The position numbers were made by a program, and so were the translations under genes. From the NCBI GenBank assembly GCA_017347485.1, contig AP021857.1, positions 2,461,390-2,525,389 of the forward strand: a stretch of DNA of 64,000 nucleotides, in the 5' to 3' direction. Below are positions 7,989 through 16,675 of this stretch, one piece after another. The DNA comes from Candidatus Desulfobacillus denitrificans (GTDB taxonomy: Bacteria; Pseudomonadota; Gammaproteobacteria; Burkholderiales; Rhodocyclaceae). Under the pieces are notes generated by a model. It saw only the letters and a list, made by a program, of their open reading frames with translations. It was not told the origin of the DNA and did no database searches. Numbering within the stretch: the first letter of the stretch is position 1; every line of letters starts with the position of its first letter.

Positions 7989-8780
7989 ATGAAGAGCAAA
8001 TACAGTGAAATCGACCTCAAGGACTATTGCCGTCTTGTCGAAACATCGCTGCCGATCCAGCGCCGCTACCAGTTCTTCCTCTGGAGCCGCGGCGAACTGC
8101 AAACCTTCCTGCCGCACAGCACCCTGCTGTGCGCGGTGGGCGACCTGACGCAGCAAGGCTACCGGCTCGAACGCTTCTCCGAATACCCGGAGGACCATGG
8201 CTTCCTCAATCCCGCCTGCGCGTCTTTCGACGGTTTCCTCTCCCGCCTGCTTGCCGCCTGGCGCCTAAACAGCTACGCCCCGGTCGTGCTCTCCTCCCGG
8301 GCCGGCGACGGCGAAGCCGGCCTGGCCCTCGACCGCGAGCTCGGCCGGCTCGGCCTGGACGACTGTTCCGCCCACGGACTCAGCGACAACGAGCACGGCA
8401 TCGGCGCCTTCTTCCTCTTCCTCGGCGGGCTGAGCGAGCCGCGCCACGTGCGCGCGCACCGGCTCGCCATGATGGTGCCGCACCTGTGCGCCGCCCTGCA
8501 CCGCGTGGCGCACCTCGAGCACCTTGCCAGCATGGCCATTGCCGAGAATCACCTGCTCAGCGCGCGCGAGGCCGAGATCATGCGCTGGATTCGCGCCGGC
8601 AAGACCAACCAGGAGATCGGCCAGATCCTCGACATCAGCCCCTATACCGTCAAGAACCACGTGCAGAAAATCCTGCGCAAGCTCAACGCCACCAACCGCG
8701 CCCAGGCCGCGGGCAAGACCGGCGCGACCGCCCGCGCCAGCGTCGCCGCCGCGCCCGCCGTCCGCCTGGTCAGGGAATAG
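7989..8780 (+). CDS. epsA: LuxR-type transcriptional regulator EpsA
   Basis: A 263-residue protein whose C-terminus is a GerE/LuxR helix-turn-helix (about 189-243: LSAREAEIMRWIRAG, TNQEIGQILDISPYTVKNHV, KILRKLNATNR). The N-terminal 180 residues have no autoinducer-binding or receiver signature I can name; the overall pattern and position match EpsA of the Methylobacillus eps locus (XrtB-associated). ATG 7989 has GGGGAT upstream; an earlier ATG at 7929 lacks a site. LuxR-type domains bind inverted repeats as dimers, so this protein is the inferred ligand of the TAGTCCA operators in front of PEP-CTERM genes. Confidence 0.85.
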   Translation: MKSKYSEIDLKDYCRLVETSLPIQRRYQFFLWSRGELQTFLPHSTLLCAVGDLTQQGYRLERFSEYPEDHGFLNPACASFDGFLSRLLAAWRLNSYAPVVLSSRAGDGEAGLALDRELGRLGLDDCSAHGLSDNEHGIGAFFLFLGGLSEPRHVRAHRLAMMVPHLCAALHRVAHLEHLASMAIAENHLLSAREAEIMRWIRAGKTNQEIGQILDISPYTVKNHVQKILRKLNATNRAQAAGKTGATARASVAAAPAVRLVRE

Positions 8781-8835
8781 CGCGGGCGGCTGCCGCCATC
8801 CGGACGGCATGCATCCCTGATACAATCCGGCACCC

Positions 8836-10053
8836 ATGAGCCGCCCCATCGCACGGCGATGCCGGGCGGCGGCGCCGGCCGGATGCATTTCCCTCCTGCT
8901 GTGCGCCGCCGCGCTGCCGGCAGCCAAATCCGCCTTCGCCGGCGATGGCGACGTATTCACCGCCATCGTTGCCGCCGACATCTACCGCGACGACAACGTC
9001 TTCCGCCTGCCGGAGAACTTCAACCTGCTCGCCTTCGCCGGCAGCCGCGCACGCGGCGACACCCTCCGCAGCACCGGCCTCACGCTGCGCTTCGACAAGC
9101 CGATCGGCCGGCAGAATCTGCTGCTCGAGGGGCGCCTGCGCAGCATCCGCTACGACCGCTACGATTACCTCGACCACGACCGGCGCGACTACACCGCGCG
9201 CTTCAAGTGGCAGCTCGGCAACCGCCTGCAGGGAGACGTCTATCGCGAGCGCACGCAGCAGCTCACCGACTTCGGCGACTTCCGCTTACCGATGCAGAAC
9301 ATCCGCAGCCAGGTCGACACCGGCGTCAGCGCGCGCTGGTGGCTGCACGCCAATTGGTACCTTACCGCCCGCGCCTCCCGCATCGAATCCGCCAACAGCA
9401 GCGCCCCGCGCCGTCCGCTCGACAACACCGCGGACATCGCCGAAGCCGGCGTCCTCTATCGCACCGGCGGCGGCAACGAGATCGGATTCGTCCTGCGCGA
9501 GACCGATGGCGACTATCCGGCCAATGCCGCCGCCCGCTACCGGCTGCGCGTCGCCGAGCTTCGCGGTCTCTGGCAGGTCAGCGGCAAATCCACCTTTCGC
9601 GGCAACTTCGGCCGCGCCGAGCGCGACCACCCGCTCTCGCCCGGGCGCGACTACCGCGGCGCCAATGGCCGCCTCTCCTGGGATTGGGCCATCAGCGGCA
9701 AGACCGCGCTCAACGTCACCGTGCGGCGCGAACTCTCCGCCTACCAGGACTTCGTCACCAATTTCACCGTCACCGACGCCGTCAGCATCGCGCCCACCTG
9801 GCGTCCGACCGAAAAGCTCGGCCTCTTCCTCAGCTTCGAGCGCAGCAGGCGCGACTACGTCGGCGACATCAATCCGCTGATCAATTACCACCGCCTGGAC
9901 GCCCTGCGCAGCGCGGCGCTCACCGCCGTGTGGGATCCCTGGCGCTCCCTGCGCCTCACCGCCAGCCTGCGCCGCGAACTGCGCGACTCGAACGACAACG
10001 CCTTCGACTACAAGGCCAACGGCGCCTTCCTTGCCGCGCAACTCACCTTTTGA
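8836..10053 (+). CDS. epsL: Outer-membrane polysaccharide protein EpsL
   Basis: A 405-residue protein with a signal peptide (cleaved near SAFA) and a long series of amphipathic beta-strands (for example YRDDNVFRLP, RDYTARFKWQLG, TALNVTVRRELS) ending in AAQLTF with a terminal Phe, the hallmark of an outer-membrane barrel. It matches the EpsL family of XrtB/PEP-CTERM loci, thought to take the place of a secretion porin for the polysaccharide. It follows epsA by 55 bp and may share its transcript. Confidence 0.85.
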   Translation: MSRPIARRCRAAAPAGCISLLLCAAALPAAKSAFAGDGDVFTAIVAADIYRDDNVFRLPENFNLLAFAGSRARGDTLRSTGLTLRFDKPIGRQNLLLEGRLRSIRYDRYDYLDHDRRDYTARFKWQLGNRLQGDVYRERTQQLTDFGDFRLPMQNIRSQVDTGVSARWWLHANWYLTARASRIESANSSAPRRPLDNTADIAEAGVLYRTGGGNEIGFVLRETDGDYPANAAARYRLRVAELRGLWQVSGKSTFRGNFGRAERDHPLSPGRDYRGANGRLSWDWAISGKTALNVTVRRELSAYQDFVTNFTVTDAVSIAPTWRPTEKLGLFLSFERSRRDYVGDINPLINYHRLDALRSAALTAVWDPWRSLRLTASLRRELRDSNDNAFDYKANGAFLAAQLTF

Positions 10054-10095
10054 CGCAACGCGGCGCCCATCCAAGGCCCCGAAAGACCCCCGGCA

Positions 10096-10140
10096 TAGTC
10101 CAGATGGGCTATTTCCAACCCGCTCGATCCCTTCCATAAT
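10096..10140 (+). promoter_or_regulatory. Lux-box-like operator and promoter
   Basis: TAGTCCAGATGGGCTA at 10096-10111 (one mismatch from a perfect repeat) is followed directly by TTTCCA (10112-10117), a 17-bp spacer and CATAAT (10135-10140). The ATG of the next gene lies 67 bp after the repeat. Confidence 0.6.
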
Positions 10141-10177
10141 TCACCCAACCAAGAACAATGTCTGAAGGGAAAACGCC

Positions 10178-10711
10178 ATGCCACTGAACAAACTCATCCA
10201 GCGCGCGAGCCGCATCCTTGCCGTTGCCGCCTTCGCCTTCGGGCTCACGGCGGGCAATGCCACGGCGGCCGATTACGTCATTCCCGGCACCATCGGCACC
10301 TCGCCGACGGTGATGACCAACTTCGTCGGCGCGGGCAGCTTTCTCGACAACATCCAATTCACCCTCGGCGCCATCGGCGCCATCGGCTCCAGCGGCACGC
10401 CGATCAACCTGTCGATCGGTCCCCTGAGCATCCTGAACATGGCCTTTACGGGCGGCAGCATCTATGCCGGCTCCATCGCCTCCCCCGGCGCAATGGTCGG
10501 CTCCTTCACCAACTCCGGCGGCGTGCTGAGCTTCAGCGGACTGCTGGCGCCGTACGGCACCTATTTCGCCAGCCTCGCCGGAACCGCCAGCGGCGCCTAC
10601 GGCGGCAGCTACGCCTTCACCATCGCCGCCGTACCCGAACCCGGCCAGTGGCTCATGTTCCTTGCCGGCATCGCCATGCTTGGCGCAATGGTGCACCGCC
10701 GCGCCGCCTGA
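10178..10711 (+). CDS. PEP-CTERM protein of the eps locus
   Basis: A 177-residue exported protein: signal peptide ending near GNATA, a Gly/Ser/Ile-rich body with no recognised domain, and the tail VPEPGQWLMFLAG, helix, HRRAA. GAAGGGA precedes the ATG. It sits inside the eps cluster between epsL and epsD, has its own lux-box-like promoter and is followed by a strong terminator, so it is a separate single-gene unit. Its position makes it a candidate dedicated partner of exosortase B. Confidence 0.85.
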   Translation: MPLNKLIQRASRILAVAAFAFGLTAGNATAADYVIPGTIGTSPTVMTNFVGAGSFLDNIQFTLGAIGAIGSSGTPINLSIGPLSILNMAFTGGSIYAGSIASPGAMVGSFTNSGGVLSFSGLLAPYGTYFASLAGTASGAYGGSYAFTIAAVPEPGQWLMFLAGIAMLGAMVHRRAA

Positions 10712-10752
10712 CCGAAACCGTGGCCCCGCGGTCGGGCCGTCGCCACCAATCG

Positions 10753-10787
10753 TCGCGGACAGGCTCCGGCCTGCCCGCGATTTGTTT
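10753..10787 (+). terminator. Rho-independent terminator after PEP-CTERM gene
   Basis: A 12-bp stem with one mismatch (10753-10764 with 10769-10780), loop TCCG, followed by TTTGTTT. It separates the PEP-CTERM gene from epsD. Confidence 0.75.
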
Positions 10788-10844
10788 ATCATGAGCGTCT
10801 GCCGAGGCGCATAATCCACTACCGCCACGCAACGCCGACACTCC

Positions 10845-11789
10845 ATGAAACCAAGCGCACACATCGCCATCGCCGCCGCCGTCCTCGTCCTGCTCGCCGC
10901 CTGCGGCAAGGACGACGGCAAGAAATCCGCCACCCAGGCCGCCGCCCGGGTGAACAAGTCCGAGATCTCGGTGCACCAGATCAACCAGGCGCTGGCGCGC
11001 GCCGGCAGCATCCCGCCGGAGCAGGCCAAGGCCGCCGCCAACCAGATGCTCGACAAGCTCATCGAGCAAGAGCTCTTCGTCCAGCAGGCGGTCGAGAAAA
11101 AGCTCGACCGCGACCCCAAGGTCATGCAGGCCGTCGAAGCCGCGCGCCGCGAGATCCTCGCCCGCGCCTACGCCGAGCAGGTCATGGGCAACGCCGCCAA
11201 GCCCGGCACCGACGAAATCAAGTCCTTCTACGCCGGCCACCCCGAGCTGTTCGCCGAGCGGCGCGTCTACAACCTGCAGGAACTCGCCATCAAGGCGGGC
11301 GCCGATCGGCTCGCCGAACTGCAAGCCCTCCTCGGCAAGGGCAAGACGCTTCCCGAGATCGTCGACTGGCTCAAGGCCAACAACATCCCCTACGCCGCCA
11401 ACGCCGGCATCCGCACCGCCGAGCAACTGCCGCTGGAGCTGCTGCCGAAATACCACGCCATCAAGGACGGCCAGTCCGCCCTGCTCATCGGCCCCAGCGG
11501 CGCCATCGTCGCCTACGTCGCCGGCTCGCAAAAGGTGCCGCTCGACGAAACCGCCGCCACGCCCTTCATCGAGCAATTCCTGCAGAACCGCAAGCGCATG
11601 GAACTCGCCGCCGCCGAACTGAAGTCGCTCAAGGGCAAGGCCAAGATCGAATACCAGGGCGAATTCGGCCCGCCCGATGCCGCGCCGGCCGCCGCGCAAA
11701 AACCCGCCGCCGCCGCGGCGCCGGCCCCCGCGCAAAAGCCCGCCGCCGCCGGCCAGCACATCGACAAAGGCATCGCCGGGCTCAAGTAA
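10845..11789 (+). CDS. epsD: EpsD-family peptidyl-prolyl isomerase lipoprotein
   Basis: A 314-residue SurA-like protein with a lipobox (LLAAC, Cys about residue 18), an N-terminal helical chaperone part (MLDKLIEQELFVQQAVEKK) and a parvulin-like region further on, matching the EpsD family of exopolysaccharide loci. It probably folds periplasmic or outer-membrane parts of the export machine. The C-terminal 40 residues are an Ala/Pro/Lys-rich low-complexity tail (PAAAQKPAAAAAP). First gene of a tight rightward run epsD-epsE-epsF-epsG. Confidence 0.85.
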   Translation: MKPSAHIAIAAAVLVLLAACGKDDGKKSATQAAARVNKSEISVHQINQALARAGSIPPEQAKAAANQMLDKLIEQELFVQQAVEKKLDRDPKVMQAVEAARREILARAYAEQVMGNAAKPGTDEIKSFYAGHPELFAERRVYNLQELAIKAGADRLAELQALLGKGKTLPEIVDWLKANNIPYAANAGIRTAEQLPLELLPKYHAIKDGQSALLIGPSGAIVAYVAGSQKVPLDETAATPFIEQFLQNRKRMELAAAELKSLKGKAKIEYQGEFGPPDAAPAAAQKPAAAAAPAPAQKPAAAGQHIDKGIAGLK

Positions 11790-11813
11790 GGCCCCCACGC
11801 ACACGGAGACAGC

Positions 11814-12608
11814 ATGCGCGCAACCGGACTCATCCTTCTTCTTGCCGGCCTGCTCGCCGCCGGCCCCGCCGCCGCCCAGAACCGCGAGACCACCCTCGGC
11901 GCCGGCGACATCGTCAAGATCACCGTCTTCCAGAACCCCGACCTCACCACGGAGACGCGCGTGACCGAATCCGGCGCCGTCACCTTCCCGCTGATCGGCG
12001 CCGTGCCCGTGGGCGGGCTCACCGTGCCCGGCGCCGAGAAGAAGATCGCCGACATGCTGCGCGAAGGCGGCTTCGTGCTGCAACCCCAGGTCAACCTCCT
12101 CGTGCTGCAAAACCGCGGCTACCAGGTCTCCGTGCTCGGCCAGGTCAACCGCCCGGGGCGCTACCCGCTCGAAACCGCCAACAGCCGGCTCTCCGACGTC
12201 CTTGCCCAGGCCGGCGGCATCACCGCGACGGGCGACGACACCGTCACCCTCTCCGGCGTGCGCGACGGCAAGCCGGTGCGCCAGCAGATCGACGTGCCCG
12301 GCCTGTTCCAGGGCAGCAATGCCGCCGGCGACATCCTCGTCCAGCCCGGCGACGCCATCTACGTGCACCGCGCCCCGATGTTCTACATCTACGGCGAAGT
12401 GCAGCGTCCCGGCGCCTTCCGCGTCGAGCGCGACATGACCGTCATGCAGGCCCTCGCCCAGGGCGGCGGCCCGACCCTGCGCGGCACCGTGCGCGGCCTG
12501 CGCGTGCACCGCAAGGGCGCCGACGGCAAGGTGCAGGAACTGCAACCCGAACTGTCCGACAAGATCCAGCCCGAAGATGTCCTCTACGTGCAGGAAAGCC
12601 TGTTCTGA
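11814..12608 (+). CDS. epsE: Polysaccharide export protein EpsE (Wza type)
   Basis: A 264-residue periplasmic/outer-membrane export protein. After the signal peptide (GPAAA), the poly_export domain (LGAGDIVKITVFQNPDLT... TFPLIGAV) is followed by two SLBB modules (QVSVLGQVNRPGRYPL and FYIYGEVQRPGAFRV). It forms the channel through which polysaccharide crosses the outer membrane, working with EpsF/EpsG. It lies 24 bp after epsD and 10 bp before epsF. Confidence 0.92.
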   Translation: MRATGLILLLAGLLAAGPAAAQNRETTLGAGDIVKITVFQNPDLTTETRVTESGAVTFPLIGAVPVGGLTVPGAEKKIADMLREGGFVLQPQVNLLVLQNRGYQVSVLGQVNRPGRYPLETANSRLSDVLAQAGGITATGDDTVTLSGVRDGKPVRQQIDVPGLFQGSNAAGDILVQPGDAIYVHRAPMFYIYGEVQRPGAFRVERDMTVMQALAQGGGPTLRGTVRGLRVHRKGADGKVQELQPELSDKIQPEDVLYVQESLF

Positions 12609-12618
12609 GGAGCGCGCC

Positions 12619-14025
12619 ATGAACTTCCAGCAATTCCTGCTCATCCTCCTCGCGCGCCGGCGCGTGGTGCTCTACACCCTGGCGGCCACCGTCGCCACCA
12701 CGCTCATCGTCAGCCTGCTGCTGCCGAGCCAGTACACCGCCGGCACCGCCGTGGTGGTCGACGTCAAGTCGCCCGACCCGGTCATGGGCACCGTGCTGCC
12801 CGGCCTCATCAGCCCCGGCTACATGGCCACCCAGATCGACATCATCCAGAGCGACAAGGTCGCCTACCGCGTCATCAAGATGCTCAAGCTCGACGAAAAC
12901 CCCACCGCGCGCGAGCAATGGCAGGACGACACCGACGGGCGCGGCAGCATCGAAGCCTATCTCGCCGGCCTGCTCAAGAAAAAGCTCGACGTCAAGCCCT
13001 CGCGCGAAAGCAACGTCATCGCCATCAGCTACACCGCCACCGAGCCGAAATTCGCCCAGGTCATGGCGAATGCCTTCGCCCAAGCCTACATCGAGGCCAA
13101 CATCGACCTGCGCGCCGAGCCGGCCAAACAGTACGCCACCTGGTTCGTCGCCCGCTCCAAGCAACTGCGCGACCAGCTCGAAGCCGCCCAGGCCAAGCTC
13201 TCCGCCTACCAGCGCGAAAAGGGCATCGTCGCCGTCGATGAGCGGCTCGACGTCGAAAGCGCCCGCCTCGCCGAACTCTCCACCCAGCTCGTCATCGCGC
13301 AGGGCCAGCGCGCCGAAAGCGGCTCGCGGCAAAGCCAGGCGCGCGGCGACGCCGCCACCCTGCCCGAAGTCATGCAAAACTCGCTCGTGCAGGGCCTCAA
13401 GGCCGACCTCGCCCGCCAGGAAGCCAAGCTCGAGGAACTCGGCGCCCAGCTCGGCCGCAACCACCCGCAATACCAGCGCCTGCAGGCCGAAGTCGACGCC
13501 CTGCGAGGCAAGGTCGAGGCCGAGACGCGGCGCGTCGCCGGCAGCATCGGCATTAGCAACCGCGTCAACCTGCAAAAAGAGAGCGAAATCCGCGCCGCGC
13601 TCGAAGCGCAGAAGCAGCGCGTGCTCGAACTCAAGCAGCAGCGCGACGAGCTCGCCGTGCTGCAGCGCGAAGTCGAAAGCGCCCAGCGCGCCTTCGAAAT
13701 GGTCAGCCAGCGCCTGACGCAGAGCAGCCTCGAAAGCCAGGTCAGCCAGACCAACGTCGTCCTGCTCAACCCCGCCGCCGAGCCGGTCGACCCCTCCAGC
13801 CCGAAGATCCTGCTCAACCTGGTGCTGGCCGTGTTTTTGGGCAGCATGCTGGGCGTCGGCGCGGCGCTGCTCATGGAAATGACCGACCGGCGCGTGCGCG
13901 CCGCCGAAGACCTCGCCGAATTCGCCGGCCTGACCGTGCTCGGCGTCATCGACGCCCGCGCCGGCCAGCCGGCGAAATCCTGGCTCGGCCGCTTCGGCCG
14001 CTTCGGCCGCCGCGCCGCCGCCTGA
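12619..14025 (+). CDS. epsF: Chain-length determinant protein EpsF
   Basis: A 468-residue Wzz/PCP-2 type protein. A short cytoplasmic N-terminus and helix (VVLYTLAATVATTLIVSLL), a long periplasmic part with coiled coil (about 180-390, rich in KLEELGAQLG and QREVESAQRAF), a GNVR-like segment and a second helix near 415-440, then a basic cytoplasmic tail. It controls polymer length together with the kinase EpsG. ATG 12619 has GAGGAG upstream and gives the usual N-terminus; the longer frame from 12577 overlaps epsE. Confidence 0.9.
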   Translation: MNFQQFLLILLARRRVVLYTLAATVATTLIVSLLLPSQYTAGTAVVVDVKSPDPVMGTVLPGLISPGYMATQIDIIQSDKVAYRVIKMLKLDENPTAREQWQDDTDGRGSIEAYLAGLLKKKLDVKPSRESNVIAISYTATEPKFAQVMANAFAQAYIEANIDLRAEPAKQYATWFVARSKQLRDQLEAAQAKLSAYQREKGIVAVDERLDVESARLAELSTQLVIAQGQRAESGSRQSQARGDAATLPEVMQNSLVQGLKADLARQEAKLEELGAQLGRNHPQYQRLQAEVDALRGKVEAETRRVAGSIGISNRVNLQKESEIRAALEAQKQRVLELKQQRDELAVLQREVESAQRAFEMVSQRLTQSSLESQVSQTNVVLLNPAAEPVDPSSPKILLNLVLAVFLGSMLGVGAALLMEMTDRRVRAAEDLAEFAGLTVLGVIDARAGQPAKSWLGRFGRFGRRAAA

Positions 14026-14038
14026 AAGAGAGCCCGCC

Positions 14039-14935
14039 ATGACCACGCCCGTCAACATCCCGGCCTTCCTCAAGCTCCAGGGGCAGGACAATTCCATCGT
14101 TCGCGACCGCTCCATCGGTACCCTGCTCATCGATGCCGGCAAGCTGCGCCCCGAAAGCGCCGAACAGATCCTCCGCCTGCAAAAGAGCGAGAACATCCGC
14201 TTCGGCGAAGCCGCCGTGCGCCTCGGCCTGGTCACCGAAGCCGACATCCAGCAAGCCCTCTCGCGCCAGTTCGACTACCCCTACCTGCAGCCGGGCCAGA
14301 GCCGCGTCAGCGAAGAACTCGTCGCCGCCTACCGCCCCTTCAGCCCGCAGGTCGAAGCCCTGCGCGCCCTGCGCAGCCAGCTCATGCTGCGCTGGATCGG
14401 CGCCGAGCCCGAGCGCAAGGCCATCGCCATCGCCAGCCCGGCGCGCGGCGAAGGCCGCAGCTACCTCGCCGCCAACCTCGCCGTCGTCTTCTCCCAGCTC
14501 GGCGAGCACACCCTGCTCATCGACGCCGACATGCGCCACCCGCGCCAGCACGCCCTGTTCGGCCTGGAAAACCGTGTCGGCCTCTCCGCCATCCTCTCCG
14601 GGCGCGGCGAAGCCCAGTCCGTGGCGCGCATCCCCGACTTCGAAGACCTCTCCGTGCTGCCCGCCGGGGCCGTCCCGCCCAACCCGCAGGAACTCATCGC
14701 CCGGCCCCTCTTCAGCAGCCTGCTCGAAGAGCTCTGCCGCGAATTCGACGTCGTCCTCATCGACACCCCGGCCGCCGCCTGCGGCGCCGACGCCCAGACC
14801 CTCGCCGTGCGCGCCGGCGCGGGCATTCTCGTGGCGCGCAAGAATGAAACCGCGCTCGGCGCCCTGCAGCAGCTCGCCGCCGACCTGCGCCACGCCACCG
14901 CCAACGTCATCGGCGTCGTGCTGAATGCCTTTTGA
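14039..14935 (+). CDS. epsG: EpsG, chain-length determinant BY-kinase-like ATPase
   Basis: A 298-residue cytoplasmic P-loop protein. The N-terminal third resembles MshEN/GspE-N modules (SIGTLLIDAGKLRPESAEQIL... LGLVTEADIQQAL). The ATPase domain has ASPARGEGRSYLAANLA where canonical Walker A has GKS/T (Arg replaces Lys), Walker A' LLIDADMRHP and Walker B DVVLIDTP. No C-terminal tyrosine cluster is present: it ends VVLNAF. EpsG-family members act with EpsF in polymer-length control. Kinase activity should not be assumed. Confidence 0.85.
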   Translation: MTTPVNIPAFLKLQGQDNSIVRDRSIGTLLIDAGKLRPESAEQILRLQKSENIRFGEAAVRLGLVTEADIQQALSRQFDYPYLQPGQSRVSEELVAAYRPFSPQVEALRALRSQLMLRWIGAEPERKAIAIASPARGEGRSYLAANLAVVFSQLGEHTLLIDADMRHPRQHALFGLENRVGLSAILSGRGEAQSVARIPDFEDLSVLPAGAVPPNPQELIARPLFSSLLEELCREFDVVLIDTPAAACGADAQTLAVRAGAGILVARKNETALGALQQLAADLRHATANVIGVVLNAF

Positions 14936-14947
14936 AAGGCTCTAAAA

Positions 14948-14975
14948 GTACCAATAACGGTACCTGATATGGTAC
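14948..14975. promoter_or_regulatory. Probable operator of the Phd/PIN toxin-antitoxin pair
   Basis: GTACC AATAAC GGTAC (14948-14963) is an inverted repeat, and GGTAC recurs at 14971-14975. Type II antitoxins commonly repress their own promoter through such repeats; the assignment here is by position, 36 bp before the antitoxin. Confidence 0.5.
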
Positions 14976-15010
14976 ATTCAGTACTCGTTCAGTTACCTTA
15001 AGGCTTTGAA

Positions 15011-15295
15011 ATGAATACCTTGTCCGCAATCGAACTCAAGCGGCGCGGCATCGCCGCCATCGAGGAGGGCTTGCGCAAAGGCCCCCTGCATCTGGTCAAG
15101 CGCAACCGTCCGGCGGCGGTGGTGCTCAGCGAAGACGAATACCAGCGTCTGCTGAGCGGCCAGGGCGAGCGTACGGCAGCCACCGGCATAACCGCCGTGC
15201 AATGGCTGCTGAGCATTGCCTCTGCCGGGAAACGCAGCAAATCCGAAATCGATGCCGCCCTCGAAGCCGAACGGAACAGCTGGGAGAAAGTTTGA
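15011..15295 (+). CDS. Phd/YefM-type antitoxin
   Basis: A 94-residue protein of the Phd/YefM antitoxin type: IELKRRGIAAIEEGLRKGP and LVKRNRPAAVVLSEDEYQRLL form the N-terminal DNA-binding fold, and a charged C-terminal helix (SEIDAALEAERNSWEKV) would wrap the toxin. Its stop overlaps the toxin TTG start (TTGA). The module lies between epsG and xrtB, splitting an otherwise continuous operon. Confidence 0.82.
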   Translation: MNTLSAIELKRRGIAAIEEGLRKGPLHLVKRNRPAAVVLSEDEYQRLLSGQGERTAATGITAVQWLLSIASAGKRSKSEIDAALEAERNSWEKV

Positions 15296-15705
15296 TTGCC
15301 TATTTCGACGCCAGCGCGCTGATCTATCTGATTGAAGGGGAATCGCGCCTGGCCAGGAAGATCGGCGACGAGATCGAAAAACTGGATCGTGTCCATCGCA
15401 ATCTGCGCATCGCTGCCAGCCGCCTTTCATGGCTGGAATGCCGGATCGTCCCGATGCGTGCGGGGGAGCATGAAGTGCTGGCAAGGTACGATGAATTTTT
15501 TGCGCAAACAGGATTCGTCTGGGTGGAACTGACGCAGCAGGTCATCGAACTGGCAACCGTCATCCGCGCGCGGCATGGCCTGCGCACGCCGGATGCATTG
15601 CAGGCGGCAAGTTGCATGAATTTTTCGGCTCAGCATGCCTTTCTGACGGGCGACAAGGCTTTCCGTCGCGTGGAAGGGCTCAACGCAATTGTTTTGTCGG
15701 CATGA
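15292..15705 (+). CDS. PIN-domain toxin (VapC-like)
   Basis: A 137-residue PIN-domain ribonuclease: FDASALIYL (first Asp), SWLECRI (Glu), RTPDALQAA (Asp) and LTGDKAF (Asp) supply the metal-binding acidic residues. These toxins cleave RNA when freed from the antitoxin. TTG at 15292 is the only start coupling it to the antitoxin stop; there is no ATG near. It looks intact. Confidence 0.82.
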   Translation: MIAYFDASALIYLIEGESRLARKIGDEIEKLDRVHRNLRIAASRLSWLECRIVPMRAGEHEVLARYDEFFAQTGFVWVELTQQVIELATVIRARHGLRTPDALQAASCMNFSAQHAFLTGDKAFRRVEGLNAIVLSA

Positions 15706-15737
15706 TCAACGATCTCCACGATTCGCCGCGCCCCCTC

Positions 15738-15757
15738 ATTCCCGCGAAAGCGGGAAT
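15738..15757. repeat. dRS3-like palindromic repeat
   Basis: ATTCCCGCGAAAGCGGGAAT, an 8-bp inverted repeat with a 4-base loop, lies just before xrtB. It belongs to the ATTCCC-N8-GGGAAT class known as dRS3 in Neisseria. Further copies are at 44893, 47352 and 48229. Confidence 0.8.
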
Positions 15758-15778
15758 CCATGCCTCCCCGCCAACCCC

Positions 15779-16675
15779 ATGACCGCCCTCGCCGAAACCC
15801 GCGCCCGCCGCGGCATCGAATGGGTGCCCGTCTTCTTCGGGCTGGCCGCCATGTACGTGCCGACCTTCGTCGACCTCGCCATGGGCCTGTGGCGGAGCGA
15901 CGAGCAGATGCACGGCCCGATCATCCTCGCCGTCTGCCTCTACCTCTTCTGGAGCCTGCGCCACACCGTCCAGGACGCCCCCGTCGCGCCGCGCCGCGCC
16001 GTCGCCTGGCCGCTCTTCGTCTTCGGCCTGCTGTTCTACATCCTCGGCCGCTCTCAAGACATCATCCTGTTCGAGCTCGGCTCGCTGATCTGGATCCTGC
16101 CGGCGCTGCTGCTCATGCAGCGCGGCACGGCCGCGCTCAAGGCCTGCTGGTTCCCGATCTTCTTCCTCGTCTTCATGATCCCGCTGCCCGGCCCGATCGT
16201 CGACATGCTCACCCTGCCCATGAAGACCTTCGTCTCCTGGGCCACCGAGCACATCCTCTACGCCGCCGGCTATCCCATCTCGAGGAACGGCGTCATCCTC
16301 TACCTCGGCCAATACCAGCTGCTGGTGGCCGACGCCTGCGCCGGGCTGCACACCCTGTTCTCGCTCGAAGCGCTCGGCCTGTTCTACCTGCACCTCACCC
16401 GGCACGAATCCTGGGGCCGCAACACGCTGCTGGCCATCCTCATCATCCCCATCTCGCTCACCGCCAACACCATCCGCGTGATGACCCTCTCGCTCATCAC
16501 CTACCATTTCGGCGACGAAGCGGGACAGGGCTTCCTGCACGGCTTCGCCGGCATGGTGCTGTTCCTCACCGCCCTCGTCCTCATCATGGCGCTCGACGGC
16601 CTCATCCAGTACGTCATCACCCGCCGCCAGAAAGCGCGCCAGATAAAAGTCAGTCTCCCCAGGACGGCAACATGA
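15779..16675 (+). CDS. xrtB: Exosortase B (EpsH/XrtB)
   Basis: A 298-residue polytopic inner-membrane protease/transpeptidase that processes PEP-CTERM tails. The catalytic triad is visible: Cys187 in ADACAGLHTLF, Arg233 in NTIRVMTL and His254 in GFLHGFAG, all at membrane edges; about eight helices. The B subtype is called from the epsA/L/D/E/F/G/I company. ATG 15779 gives the usual N-terminus but has no clear Shine-Dalgarno. The longer frame from 15689 would translate the dRS3-like repeat. Its last codons (KVSLPRTAT) are encoded by a copy of the AGTCAGTCCC repeat, and its stop overlaps the epsI start (ATGA). Confidence 0.93.
   Translation: MTALAETRARRGIEWVPVFFGLAAMYVPTFVDLAMGLWRSDEQMHGPIILAVCLYLFWSLRHTVQDAPVAPRRAVAWPLFVFGLLFYILGRSQDIILFELGSLIWILPALLLMQRGTAALKACWFPIFFLVFMIPLPGPIVDMLTLPMKTFVSWATEHILYAAGYPISRNGVILYLGQYQLLVADACAGLHTLFSLEALGLFYLHLTRHESWGRNTLLAILIIPISLTANTIRVMTLSLITYHFGDEAGQGFLHGFAGMVLFLTALVLIMALDGLIQYVITRRQKARQIKVSLPRTAT
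16645..16667 (+). repeat. Dispersed AGTCAGTCCC repeat at the end of xrtB
   Basis: AAAAGTCAGTCTCCCCAGG, continuing GACGG, matches the repeat core with one extra base. It encodes the final residues of exosortase B and ends 4 bp before the epsI start. Confidence 0.5.
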
